Origin: Corylus avellana | Taxonomy: Eukaryota; Streptophyta; Magnoliopsida; Fagales; Betulaceae | NCBI RefSeq assembly: GCF_901000735.1 | Contig: NC_081550.1 | Location: 15,170,393-15,234,392, forward strand | DNA length: 64,000 nt | Direction of reading: 5' to 3' | In this document: piece by piece, positions 1 to 11,447 of the stretch | Numbering within the stretch: position 1 is the stretch's first letter | How the letters are laid out: each line of letters starts with the position of its first letter | Position numbers and translations under genes: made by a program | The notes under the pieces: generated by a model | Told to the model about the DNA's origin: nothing | Database searches by the model: none | The model's input: the letters and a program-made list of their open reading frames with translations, nothing else

Positions 1-1221
1 AATTAAGGGTTGTAGGTAGACATCTAGATCCATTCCAGGTGACTTTGGGCCCGGGATTATCAGCGATAGTATAAATGAAGTTTGTTTCATGCACGTCCAA
101 GGAGGCAAGTTGTACGGTACAAGCATTACAGGCCAAGTCCTGTGGGATGTGCTCATGTTTCCGAATGGATTAAATCCATCCGAGGTTAGACCAAGCCTGA
201 CGTTCCTGCTGTCCGCCGAGAAGTCTGGATGCAAATTATCAAATGCCCTCCACGCTTCACCATCGGCCGGATGCCTCAATACACCGTCCTTAGTCCGGCC
301 TTCTGCATGCCACCTCATGTAAGGAGCAGTATACTCTGACATAAACAATCTCTGTAGTCGTGGTATAAGTGAAAACCACCGCAACACCTTCACCGAGCGT
401 TTCTTACTCGATGATATGGGTTGCCCATCCTCATCCAACTGAATTTCATCCTTCCACTTAGATACTCCACAAACAGCACATGTATCCAAATCCTTATTGT
501 TCTTCCAAAATATCATACAATTATTAGGACACGCCGGGATCTTCTCATACCCGAGGCCCATGTCCCTTAGAAACTTTTTTGCCTCATATGTATTAACCGG
601 CAAAGCTTCATCACTAGGAGGCAACAACTCATTGATGAACTCAAGAAAAGATGAAAATATTGCGTTACTAAGTCCGCCAACACACTTTAAGTTGTACAGA
701 TGTACAGTAGCACTAAGCTTGCTATGTTTGGTCCCATCATGAAGTGGCTTCTCTGCCTTCTTAAGCAAGTTACTGTACTTTACTATGTCACTGTCGTCGG
801 CTTCTTCATTCATAGTTTCTTCATTCCCCTGCACCGCAACTTCAGGCTCACAATTGTCTTCCATGACATCGTGCATGCCGAATAGATCACGCAACATTGA
901 CCGCATGTTCTCACCCTGTGCTGCGCCTAAACCCTGATCCATGTTCGTGGTAGACGACGTAGAGACTGCAACAGGATCCCGGACAGGCCTCTCCCCGTGA
1001 TAATACCAGGTTCTGTATGCAATCATTATTCCCTTACCCCCTGTCAAATGGTCAAATACCAAATCCGGCGGGTGGCGCTGCTTATTACGACACACCTTAC
1101 AGGGGCAGTGAATTTTTCCATCAGGGATTGTGCAGTTCCTAACTGCAAAGTCCACGAATGATTTACACCCGTCTCTGTATTCCCTTGTACCCCTAGACTG
1201 TGTCATCCAACTCTTGTCCAT
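1..1221 (-). CDS. CACTA TNP2-type transposase, N-terminal 407 codons (3' end outside window)
   Basis: The frame is open for 407 codons from the ATG at 1,221 to the window edge with no stop. It starts MDKSWMTQSRGTREYRDGC, the usual start of the plant transposase-associated domain. Cys/His residues follow around residues 39-50 (HCPCKVCRNKQRHPP). Next come a Ser/Thr- and acid-rich linker (about residues 90-145) and the start of the Transposase_21 (TNP2) domain, including KHSKLSATVHLYNLKC, a CPNNCMIFW/TCAVCG cysteine cluster, and near the edge the family-typical PVMLVPYNLPPW and IIPGPKSPG. The family product catalyses cut-and-paste excision in the nucleus; DDE residues would be further downstream. 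The start is supported by an AG acceptor 23 bp upstream and by family homology. There is no visible damage in this part, so the element may have been active recently, but the rest of the gene is unseen. Confidence 0.93.
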   Translation of the reverse strand, partial: MDKSWMTQSRGTREYRDGCKSFVDFAVRNCTIPDGKIHCPCKVCRNKQRHPPDLVFDHLTGGKGIMIAYRTWYYHGERPVRDPVAVSTSSTTNMDQGLGAAQGENMRSMLRDLFGMHDVMEDNCEPEVAVQGNEETMNEEADDSDIVKYSNLLKKAEKPLHDGTKHSKLSATVHLYNLKCVGGLSNAIFSSFLEFINELLPPSDEALPVNTYEAKKFLRDMGLGYEKIPACPNNCMIFWKNNKDLDTCAVCGVSKWKDEIQLDEDGQPISSSKKRSVKVLRWFSLIPRLQRLFMSEYTAPYMRWHAEGRTKDGVLRHPADGEAWRAFDNLHPDFSADSRNVRLGLTSDGFNPFGNMSTSHRTWPVMLVPYNLPPWTCMKQTSFILSLIIPGPKSPGMDLDVYLQPLI

Positions 1222-2490
1222 AGCGTTAAGTACTGGGACCCTAACTGAATAAATTAAATAAATCTAAGTTAGTTACTTAGATGTTCTTTTATTTTTTGTG
1301 GTTCTTTAACTACATCGTTATAATTTTTTTATTTTCACTTTTAATAAACAAACACATAAATTGACTTTTAATTATAACATCTACATAATCTTAATGTGCA
1401 AAACCTAAGTAAATTACATATGGGCACCCTAAATAAACTACATATAGCTAGTTAGGTTAAATGTTGGTTTTCTTTTTTTCGTTTAATAAACCATTTATGC
1501 ATTTGTATGGAAAGTGTAGATGAAATCCAATATCCAGCTTCAATTCAAATGTTCGTTGTTTTTTACTTTATACGTACGCATATTAGTAATGACATACTTA
1601 ATTATTCTAAGTTTTGTAAATGTAAACATTCACATACGAATCATATATATAGATATGCCGTTGTTAATCAAAACCTACACAAAATATGGGTCTACATCTA
1701 AATGCAAAATTCTCCAGAAAAACATAATTTCAAACTACCAAGGTACGTAATTGTACATGCATGCATGGAAATACATTAAACAATATTCTCACCATATACA
1801 AACCAAACATGTCAAACTATTCAAATATATTACAAAACATATATCTTAAACAAATAAATTACTTACTTAACCTATAAAATTAATTTACATTGTAAATTAC
1901 ATTTTTTTTATATAAATTAATTAATTATCTATTAAATAATTTAATTAATATATATATAATTAATCTATAAATATATAATCTGTATATATATATTTGCAGA
2001 TTATGTATATATATATATATATATATAGATATAGATATTACGAAATATATAATCACATATATAATCAGATATATAAACCTATATATAATTTTCTGTGTAT
2101 ATATATATATATATGTATATAAACCCATATATATATATATATATATACCTGATTTTCGAGTAGGAGAACGAGTGAGAGCGTGAGAGAGCCTGCCGAACTC
2201 GAGGTTGTGGTCGCCGGAGGGAGTAACGGCGGTGACGTGTGCTGGCGAGAGAGAGAGCCACCGAGAGGGAGAATACCACGTGAAAAAAGCGAGAAATGGT
2301 CGGGGTCAGACAAATGCTGCAGAGGCGCGCGAGGGGCTGGGTTGAAGGAGAAAAACCAAATGGCGGGTTGAAGGTTGCAGGCGGAGGAGTTGGGCGCGGG
2401 GAGAGAAAGAAATGGGAGAGAAGAAGATGCAGGAGACGTGGCGGAAGGGAAAAAAAGAAGAAAAAATAGGCGGTAGGGGCGCGACGTGAA
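1222..2490 (-). promoter_or_regulatory. Leader exon and leader intron of the CACTA transposase
   Basis: On the minus strand a GA/CT-rich, low-complexity segment (about 2,490-2,149) ends in ATCAG followed by GTATATAT, a good splice donor. An acceptor (TTATTCAG) lies at 1,245-1,252, leaving a 23-nt untranslated stretch before the ATG. This predicts a leader intron of 904 bp (1,245-2,148). The donor and the flanking leader sequence recur in the related terminus at about 8,678. The intron is AT-rich and contains an (AT)n tract at about 2,099-2,147. A Ser/Pro-rich reading frame on the minus strand across this leader is low complexity and probably not a protein. Splicing is inferred from motifs only. 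Confidence 0.5.
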
Positions 2491-3857
2491 GTCATGGTTC
2501 ATACTCATAACAATTACTCTGACACCATATTAAATTACTACTTATCTTAAAAGCTTAAATTTATGAAAAATTGTTGATTTAATTATTTAATCAATATTTT
2601 TATAAACATAATAAAAGGCAGACCTTCACAGTCCAGTTCTTATCCACTAGAAGATTTGATGACTTCAAATCTCGATGAATGATTGGTGGATTGAAATGGT
2701 GAAGATAATTCATGCCCCGGGCCTGTAGAAGGATTAAACAATGTAATAGTCCATGAACCACTATGAGGAAGATATTACAAGATCGACACATTGACACAAA
2801 TTCATGCAACTCAAAACTTAGAAAAAAGTAACAAAGCAGACATAATACTTGAGAACCCCACAAAAAGAATCACTGACAATTTAAAGCCAAAAAGAAATCC
2901 ATAAAAGTATTCGATACTTACTATATCCAAAGCCATATGAACCCGCCGTCTCCAATCTAATTTGGTTGTGTTCCTCTGTAATAAGCGAAACAAACTTCCA
3001 CTGCATCAATGGAATATAAATATATAAGAGACACCCATTATGGATATTGTTACATAGGTGAACATGAAGAACATAAATCAAAACATCATTAATATGGAGC
3101 TTCAAAAAGGGAAGTCGAGAATGAACCGTGGAAGGAACTCTGTAACAATGCAGAGATGTTCAGCTGAAGTTACAGCTCCCATAAATAGCAAAACATTTGG
3201 ATGTCGAAGTCTTTTCATAAGAGATACCTTCAGAAACAAAACCATATCTTAACATCAGTGTTTACTCAAAAGGAGGTTGGTGTGTAGTAAAGAACCCCAG
3301 ATATGGAGTGGGCTTCACATATGAATAAGATTCAAGCTAATATGTCATTATGTCCCAGTTACATAAGCAAGTACAACAACAGGATAACTTGAAAGCTGAC
3401 CTCTTGTCTAAAGGAATGTATTACATCATCTGAATATTCTTGCTTGGAGAATACCTTGACAGCAACATCCTGCAGTAGTATGGATACAATTTGAACCACA
3501 AACAGATAATAAAAGTCACAATCTCCTTCGCCTTCTTGTTTTTTCTAATAGAAAAAGATAATTAAAAATGAAAAAAAAAAAATTCCCACTTTATACACAA
3601 GCATCATCATTTTATAAGAGTAGAGTGGCGTCCAGGCATGCACATTAAACAGGACTTGGGTAATTTGTATAACACTTTATCCTATCATGCAAAACATGCA
3701 GGCTGGAAACCCTAGGCATAATCTATGGACACAAAAGTCCTGGACTCAGCTAGCTGGAAGTCAAAGCTTCAGCATCTCGTCTCAAATAACATAACCTGGA
3801 CTCACAGTTTGGTATTTGTGCATTCACATAAAATTGAAGTTGATTCAAGCAATAGGA
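2491..3857 (-). pseudogene. Captured fragment of a Raf-like MAP3K gene (kinase subdomains II-VIb), with introns
   Basis: Four exons with correct GT/AG borders can be read on the minus strand. Exon 1 is 3,469-3,401 (DVAVKVFSKQEYSDDVIHSF..., with the beta-3 lysine). Exon 2 is 3,227-3,127 ([19 protein letters not shown]...IVTEFLPR). Exon 3 is 3,000-2,921 (GSLFRLLQRNTTKLDWRRR). Exon 4 is 2,722-2,624 ([20 protein letters not shown]...KNWTVKV, with the HRD catalytic loop). They total 349 nt and join in one frame with no stop. The sequence matches plant Raf-like (CTR1/EDR1-type, close to the PAS-domain group) MAP3Ks. The glycine-rich loop exon and everything from the DFG motif onward are missing, so no active kinase is possible. 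Retained introns show DNA-level capture rather than retroposition. The related terminus at 8,105-10,248 lacks this segment at the matching place. Its orientation is the same as the transposase, so chimeric transcripts are possible. Confidence 0.88.
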
Positions 3858-6102
3858 CGGGGAAGGCGCAGCAGGAAAAAGGCGCGCCTTCCCGAGGACC
3901 TTTTTGACGTGCCAAGTGGCACGTCAAAAAGGTTCTTGACGTGCCACTTGGCACGTCAAGCCTATCTATACATTTTTTTAATTTTTTTAAAATTTAATTA
4001 TAATTATATAATAAAATCTTATTTCTATTAAAATTATATTTCTTTTATTATATAATTTTTTCCTCTTATATAACATATTATCCATTCTCTCCAATTAAAA
4101 TAAATTAACATCTACAATAAATAAACAAATTAATATTCTAGATGTATAGATAATTAAATGTATCAACTAACCGGCCGCATATGTTGTGTTTGTCGAGTTC
4201 ATATGAGTTTTGCAGGTCTTATAAAATAAATGTATCAAGTATGACCCATACATTTTTAGAAAAATAATATGTGTAGTTATCATATTAATATTACTAGACT
4301 GATCAATTTAAGCATGCATCATATACATATATACCAATTAATTTATACTAATATGATAAACTATATATAATTTTCCTATCCAATCAAAATTAATTTTCTA
4401 TGCCAATTAACATTAAGTGTTGTTTCTTACATATTTTTTTATATCATAATTAAAATTATTTTTGATATATATATATATAATTAAAATTAATATTGTTTTT
4501 GACGTGTCATGCTTGACATGTCAAAAGTTTTTGACGTGCCATGCATGACACGTCAAAAGTTTTTGACGTGCCAAACATGGCACGTCAAAAACTTATTATT
4601 TAAATGTTATATATATTACATTATTTAATCTATTTTCATAAAATTTTATTTATTTAAATGTTATTAAAATAGTATTTACTCTATTAAAATAATTCAATAA
4701 TAATTATGTTCTTTTCCATAGTATATAGGCATAAATCAAGCATGAGAAATAATGACATACTTCTATTATATATTCTCGGAACAAGCTTCTAATATTTGCC
4801 TGATAAATCAACATATTGCAAATATCTTATATAAAGATCTCGATATATATACCAATTAATTGTCAATAGTAAGTAATTATCATGTCTCTAAAATGTAGCT
4901 CAATCGGCTGGGGATTACGTATTATAAAGCGAAGGTTTCTAATTAGAATTCCCCTTCCCTTCTTGTGTGGACATATAAAAAATAAATAAAAATAAAAAAT
5001 TCGGGGATTTAGAATCACTAAAGAGATAAAATGAAAATACATATATGCATGTCACGAGCATTAATGGTACGTATATGATCTAATCCGTTGAGCTTCTCTT
5101 CCGCGCGCCACATGCATATATGCAATGAGCAAAGGGAAAAGAGGAGTGCTAGACTTACAAACAAATTTTATAGAAAAACTTTTACAAACTGATGTGACAC
5201 AATATAATTAGGTTTTTCAAAATTTGAACTTATCTTATATCTAATTATATTGTGCCACATCAGTTTATAAAAATTTGTTTGTAAGCCTAACATTCCTCAA
5301 TGGAAAATATGTACTACACAAGGTTGTACGTGCAGGTGCAGGAAAAATAAATATTAATTTTTGAGATATCAGAAAAAAAAAATGATAATTATTATTTTCT
5401 ATGCCAATTAACATTAAGTGTTGTTTATTACATATTTTTTAATATCATAATTAAAGTTATTTTTGACATATATATATACATATATATATTTATATATATA
5501 TAATTAAAATTAATATACTTTTTTGACGTGTCATGCATGACACGTCAATAGTTTTTGACGTGCCATGCATGACACGTCAAAAGTTTTTGACGTGCCAAAC
5601 ATGGCACGTCAAAAACTTATTATTTAAATGTTATATATATTACCTTATTTAATCTATTTTCATAAAATTTTATTTATTTAAATGTTATTAAAATAGTATT
5701 TACTCTATCATATATATATTTATTCGTTCAAATTAAAATTAATTAGAGAATAAATAAATAAACAAATTAATATTCTAGATGTATAGATATATTAAATGTA
5801 TCAACTAACCGGCCGCATATGTTGTGTTTGTCGAGTTCATATGAGTTTTGCAGGTCTTATAAAATAAATGTATCAAGTATGTCCCATATATTTTTAGAAA
5901 AATAATATGTGTAGCTATCATATTAATATTACTAGACTGATCAATTTAAGCATACATCATATATATATATATACCAATTAATTTATACTAATATGATAAA
6001 CTATATATAATTTTCCTATCCAATCAAAATTAATTTTCTATGCCAATTAACATTAAGTGTTGTTTATTACATATTTTTTTATATCATAATTAAAATTATT
6101 TT

Positions 6103-6142
<40 letters not shown>

Positions 6143-6823
6143 CATAAAATTTTATTTATTTAAATGTTATTAAAATAGTATTTACTCTATCATATATATA
6201 TATTTATTCTCTCCAATTAAAATTAATTAGAGAATAAATAAATAAACAAATTAATATTCTAGATGTATAGATATATAATTAAATGTATCAACTAACCGGC
6301 CGCATATGTTGTGTTTGTCGAATTCATATGAGGTTTGCAGGTCTTATAAAATAAATGTAACAAGTATGTTTTATATATTTTTATAAAAATAATATGGGTA
6401 GCTATCATATTAATATTACTAGACTGATCAATTTACGTATGCATACATATATACTAATGATAATAAACTATAATTTATACTAATGACAATAAAAATTAAT
6501 TTTTTATGCCAATTAACATTAATTGTTTGTTAATGCATATTTGTTTATATCAAAATTATTGTTAATTTTTTTTTTATTAAAAAAAGTTTTTGACATGTGG
6601 AATTGACACGTCAAAAGTTTTTGACGTGTGAAATTGACGCCAAAATTTTTGACGTGTCAATAAAAACTTTCGACGGTCAATTTCACACGCCAAAAAACTT
6701 TTTGATAAAAATCACAAAAATTTTTTTGACGTGCTTTCTTAGACACGTCAAAAGTTTTTGACGTGGCAAACATAAGTTACTGTTTGCCACGTCAAAAAAC
6801 ACATATTTTTTTGTGGTGTGGAG
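3858..6823. repeat. CACTA subterminal repeat region with internal tandem duplications
   Basis: Palindromic pairs built on TTTTTGACGTGCCA / TGGCACGTCAAAAA or the TGTC variant occur at about 3,888-3,958, 4,498-4,590, 5,520-5,615 and 6,588-6,800. AT-rich blocks between them are duplicated. A block beginning TATTCTAGATGTATAGATA recurs at about 4,133, 5,770 and 6,254 (a fourth, diverged copy is at about 9,614). The GACGTG cluster plus its downstream block at 4,498-4,684 recurs at 5,520-5,706. Multiple inverted binding sites near the ends are typical of CACTA elements, where the element-encoded DNA-binding protein recognises them; that this motif is the binding site here is inference. No coding sequence is seen in this stretch. 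Confidence 0.75.
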
Positions 6824-7379
6824 TTTTGGTGTCGTAGGATATTTTGTATTATTAATTCTTTCATTTGTTCATGTAAGGATTACTTCATTCATATTTGTTT
6901 TCATTTATGCCTCAATGTAATTACAATCCTGAGTCAAGCTAATGTTTCAAGTTGATGAATTTGTAAACCACCTAAGGTTTTTTTTTTTTTTTTTTGGTTT
7001 TTAATTTTTTTATTTGTTGCATAATATCCTTTTAAATCTAGTGTATCATCCAATTCATAAATTAATTGTTCTTCTACTGACTTTTATTGATGCACTTTCA
7101 GCTTTTCATATTGAAACAATGACAAGTGATTGTTCTCCTGTTCATTGAAGCTCTCTGTGTTTGTAGGAGGATCAGACGATGTTGTTGCCAAAGGTTAGAT
7201 CCCTATATATATACCCTCTTTTATCTTTGACTTTTTTATTTTTTATTTTTTGCCTAGGCCATAATCTTCTTATCAACCAATAGATAACATATCATATATA
7301 CACACATTGTACTACACAAAGGTCTGGTGTACTACCCTCAAGAAGTTTTATAAGACGGAATATTGGTCTTTAGAGAGTT
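6824..7379. other. Unassigned AT-rich interval between CACTA termini
   Basis: No reading frame of note. A 27-nt segment at 7,167-7,193 is flanked by TTTGTAG and GTTAGATC, like a very short exon with splice borders, and could be another captured gene scrap. A long T run lies at about 6,978-6,996. Nothing else can be supported. Confidence 0.3.
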
Positions 7380-7690
7380 CTGGTGTCAATACCATTAACA
7401 CGTCAAAAATTGGATTTTGACATGCTGAAATGCCACGTCAAAAAATTGAGTAGTTTTTTGACTAGGGATTTTTGACGTGTCAATACCATTGACACATCAA
7501 AAACCCCTTATGACGTGTGCTTTTTGTTTTGCCACGCCAAAATTTTTTTTGACGGGGTGAAGGTTCACCTCGTCAAAAATGTTTTTGGCGTGTTGAATCC
7601 TGACATGGCAGTTTTGCCACGTCAAAAAATTCTTGAGAGATTTTTTGACGTGTTACGCCGTTTGACATGTCAAAAATCCCTTCTTCTTTT
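7380..7690. repeat. Second cluster of CACTA-type GACGTG subterminal repeats
   Basis: Several degenerate TTTTTGACGTG/CACGTCAAAAA motifs occur in both orientations (for example around 7,398, 7,433, 7,468, 7,511, 7,618 and 7,644). They resemble the cluster at 3,858-6,823. This may be the opposite end of the element whose other end is at 10,248, or a rearranged piece. No clear CACTA terminus was found beside it. Confidence 0.55.
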
Positions 7691-7724
7691 CTCAATTTAA
7701 ATATTTTTTGTATTATTTACGTAT

Positions 7725-8105
7725 TAACCTGATATCCAAATCAATATATCCAATATCCATTTCAATATCAATATATCAAATACAAATCCATTCCAATATC
7801 AATATATCCAATATCCATTCTAATATCAATATATCCAATATCCATTTCAATATCAATATGTTCAATACAAATCCATTCCAATATCAATATATCCAATATC
7901 AATATATCAAATACAAATCCATTCTAATATCCAATACAAATCCATTCCAATATCCAAAATCCAAAATCCATTTCAGTATCCAATATACATCCAATACATA
8001 CATATCCAATATCCAATATATACATATCCAACATCCAATACATATCCAATATACAATATCCAATATCAAATAATACATATCCAATATCTAATACATATCC
8101 AATAT
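7725..8105. repeat. Minisatellite built on ATATCCAAT
   Basis: About 380 bp of irregular tandem copies of a short motif (CAATATCCAATATC, CAATATCAATATATCC, CAATACAAATCCATTC). The frame through it translates to repetitive Ile/Asn/Ser and is not a gene. It abuts the left edge of the CACTA terminus copy at about 8,105, where homology to position about 1,440 begins. Confidence 0.85.
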
Positions 8106-10248
8106 AGCTAGCTAGGTTAAATGTTGTTGTTGCTTTTTTTTTTTTTTTTTCTTCTTTTACTATAACATTTATGCATTTGTTATATATGGGGACCGTAGAT
8201 AAAATAAATCCAGCTAGCTATGTTATTTGTTTTCTTTTGTTTGTTACTTTGTTTTTCGTTCTTAACATTTACATACTTATTCTAAATTTTCAAAATCTAA
8301 GCATAAATTAACGACCAAAATGGATATGCATTTGTTATTAGTTATTTATTTTTATTTTTTTTTGGTTTAAGCAAGTTTTATGGTTTTTTTATGTACGTAA
8401 TTTTGCATGCATGCATGCAAATACATTAAACAATATTCCCACCATACAAAACATATATGTCAAACAAATAATACAAAACATATATCTCAAACAAATAAAT
8501 TAATTAGCTAACATGTAAAATTAATTTGCTAATATAACTACATCAATAATATATAATAATATACACTGTAAATTATATATTTATATAATTTATTTATTAT
8601 ATAATATATAAATAAATAAATCAATTAGTGTATATATATATAATATATTTAATAACCCACTATATATATATATATATACCTGATTTTGGAGAGCCGGAGA
8701 ACGCGTGAGAGGCCGCCAGAGTTTGAGCTCGTGCTTGCAGGAGGGAGCAGCGGCAGTGACGGCCGGTGTGAGAGAGAACCACTGAGAGAGAGAGAGAGAG
8801 AGAGAGAGAACGTGAAAAAGAGAATGGCCGGTAGCGAGCTAGGAGTGTAGTGAGAGAGAGAACGTGGGTGAGAGAAAGAAATGTGGAGGGGAGGGCTGTG
8901 TGAAAAACGGCCGGCCAGAGCTAAAAAAAAGTTGGCGGAGGGGAGGTTTGGTAGCGCGGGGGAGAGAAAGAAAGAGAGGGAAGGAAAAAGAAAGAAAAAA
9001 AAAAACAAAAAAGAAAAAGAGAGGGAAGGCGCTACCCCAGCTGAAGTTGCGCCTTCTCGAAGAGCTTCTTGACGTGTCAATACAGACACATCAAGAAGCA
9101 TGTGGCACGTCAAGAATTATATTATTGCAATATAGTTCTTGACGTGCTACATGTGGCACGTCAAGAATTATACTGAAATAATTGAATATGTTTTTTCATA
9201 CGTTTTTTAAATTATATTGAAAAAATATAATTTGCTTTTTTATCTCCCCTTTTAATATGTTTTTTAGTTGTCCAAGTTTTTCCTTTCTCCTTTTAAATTA
9301 TATTTAAATAATCTATTTTTTTTTTTATAAAAAAAAATACTACATTAACTCTCAGTTTATAAGGTTAAGTATTTAAATTATTTTATTATTAACATATATT
9401 TTAATTGCATAACATCTATATATATATCCCAAATTTTCTTTTAAAAATTTAGTTCTCAAATGATATGTCATCATTTTATGACGTGTCAACATGGGACACG
9501 TAAATAATTGCAAGATAAATTTATAAAATTTTCATTTATATCATTTTTTTTTTCTCTTATATAACACATTATACATACAATATACTTAAAACTAATTAGA
9601 GAATAAATAAATTAATATTCTAGATGTACAGATAATAAAATTCATTTTTTTTGTGAGGGCTCAATAATCCACTCACCAAACATTATATTTTGTGTTGGCG
9701 AAGTTCATGTGAGGTTTGCGGGTCTTATAAAATAAATGTATTCTGTATGTCCTATATATTTTTTAGAAATTAATATGGCTATCACATTAATATTACTAGA
9801 ATGATTTATGCATGATCATATCATATCATATTAATGAAATGTTTGATTCATATGCATGTGATAATATTAATTGTACAATAATATGATTATGATATTAATT
9901 GGCCGGTATACAATAGTATGATTATGATACTAGCTAATTGGCATGCATGTGATATATATGTATACATATATACCAATTAATTTATACTAATATGAAAAAA
10001 TTAATTTTTCATACCAATTAAAATTAATTTACTACCTAATTTTTTACTACCTATAGTTAAAATTAATTAATTTATAGTTAATTATAATTTTTGACGTGTC
10101 GAATAAAGACACGTCAAAATTCGTGTCTAAACCCAACACGTCAATAAATTTTTTCTTGACGTTTTAATTTAGACACGTCAAAAATTATTGACGTGGCAAA
10201 CTTGAGTTACTGTTTGCCACGTCAATAATGTGATGGTTTTTTGTAGTG
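8105..10248 (-). mobile_element. Second CACTA 5' terminus, related copy without transposase
   Basis: From about 8,105 the sequence parallels 1,440-6,823: the same AT-rich intron-like part, the same AATCAG|GTATATAT donor at about 8,678, the same GA-rich leader (with a (GA)n run at about 8,782-8,810), GACGTG palindromes at about 9,065-9,170 and 10,085-10,230, and the GACGTGGCAAAC...GTTTGCCACGTC pair. It ends at 10,235-10,248 with GGTTTTTTGTAGTG, that is CACTACAAAAAACC on the minus strand, a canonical CACTA terminus. It lacks the captured kinase fragment and the internal tandem duplications, and no transposase follows it. It is either a truncated second element or a duplicated end. Confidence 0.75.
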
Positions 10249-11447
10249 TCTCGAAACACCCGTATTTGCATATAGTTCATCGTTTGTTCTTTTCATATAA
10301 GCAATTACATCAAAGAGTGGGAAAAGATCAAAATGTTAGATAGGTGCAGAATAGTAACAAAAATCGCACCATCTTCTTGTTCTTTACATATTACCTACAA
10401 TTCTGAATAAATAAATAAAGGAGTGAATAGATTCTTTCACTAATTAATGAACAATATTGATCAAATTTTAAGTGAACAATTAAAAGAGCAACAATAGTCC
10501 TTTTTTGTGTGGCCACGCTCTGAAGCTTCAACATCTCTTTATGGCTCATCAAAGAATTAGAGATCAATGGAGACACAAATGTTATCTTTGCCTTTTGAAA
10601 ATGCAGACGTAAAGGCAATAACAATCCAGAATTACAACCTTAGAACAATGACTTTTGTATCATTTATATTGCTGCGATTACCATCTCTACAAAAAGTAAG
10701 AACACTAGAGAGTTGCAGTGCCAATGAGTGCCATATCCCTACTAGTAATACCAATGTGAGAGAGAGGAAAAAAAAAGATCTCTTTCTGAAGGCTATACAT
10801 TTTCTCACAAAGATTTCATCAAACACATGGGATAGCTTGAACATTCACAACCAGCAGCAACTCAAATCAAACACATTGTACTGGTTCTTTTGGCACCTAA
10901 ATGCTGCACCAAAAACAAATTCGAGAATGTTAACAATCAAAACCAGCTACACACAAAGGGGAAAAGAAAAAAATCCATTCTTGTCTATGGATCTGAAGGT
11001 GGGGTCAATTCCATAGATTGTGGGAAGGGTGTCGTCGATGATTGTTGATGAGGAAGAAATCCCTAGCAAACGAAAAAGCTTTAAAGACGTTTTCTTTTGT
11101 TCAGAGAAATAGGGAAAGAAATCCATCAACGCATGCCAACGTCACGTCCTGCAGAGAAAAGTCATTCAATATCAGCGTTCTTTTTTTTTTTTTTCTTTTT
11201 TTCTTTTTATATGAGATAATTTATATACTTTACTTGTTAATTTTATACTACTTAGTGTGCATATATATATATGCACACTAAGTAGTCTAAGTTAGTAAAT
11301 TATTAATTTTGAATGATAATTATATAATTTATATGGTATTATCTATCAAATAAATAAATAACTAATTAAATAAGAAGTAATGAAGTATCAAATATGAATC
11401 ATATGATAAATTGATAATATAGATATAAATATATATCTAACGAGCCA
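10249..11447. other. Unassigned interval between CACTA terminus and Copia remnant
   Basis: Reading frames here (for example one of 149 codons on the plus strand at 10,567-11,016 and one of 60 codons on the minus strand at 10,947-11,129) show no recognisable family and no supporting context. The minus-strand stretch at about 11,130-10,980 has balanced codon-like composition and could be a fragment of a host exon or 5' UTR, but I cannot name it. A T-rich tract lies at about 11,180-11,207. Confidence 0.3.
11248..11285. repeat. Perfect 38-bp palindrome
   Basis: The arms CTACTTAGTGTGCATATAT and its exact complement meet without a spacer (19 bp each). It could form a cruciform or hairpin, or be the collapsed remnant of a tiny foldback element. 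No function can be assigned. Confidence 0.9.

Larger units (their letters stand above)
1..6823 (-). mobile_element. CACTA (En/Spm) transposon, 5' portion, truncated by window edge
   Basis: The element is read on the minus strand, so its 5' terminus lies at the high coordinate. It contains, in element order: a degenerate terminus near 6,812-6,823 (reads CACCACAAAAAAATATG on the minus strand; CACTACAAAAA would be canonical), subterminal palindromic GACGTG repeats, a captured kinase fragment, a leader exon and intron, and the TNP2-type transposase ATG at 1,221. The 3' half is outside the window. A second copy of the same kind of terminus, with a better CACTA end, lies at 8,105-10,248. The real 5' end of this element could therefore be 10,248, with the intervening part a duplication; I cannot decide between these. 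No 3-bp target duplication can be checked because one end is missing. Confidence 0.75.

Noticed and set aside
2065..2508. Minus-strand Ser/Pro-rich frames of 138-147 codons, and a like frame at 8,649-9,113
   Set aside because: Low-complexity CT-rich leader of the CACTA elements; the frames run into AT microsatellites and show no domain.
7708..8073. 121-codon plus-strand frame
   Set aside because: Translation of the ATATCCAAT minisatellite; repetitive Ile/Asn/Ser only.
10567..11016. 149-codon plus-strand frame
   Set aside because: No family resemblance, no splice or promoter context, and composition like non-coding sequence.
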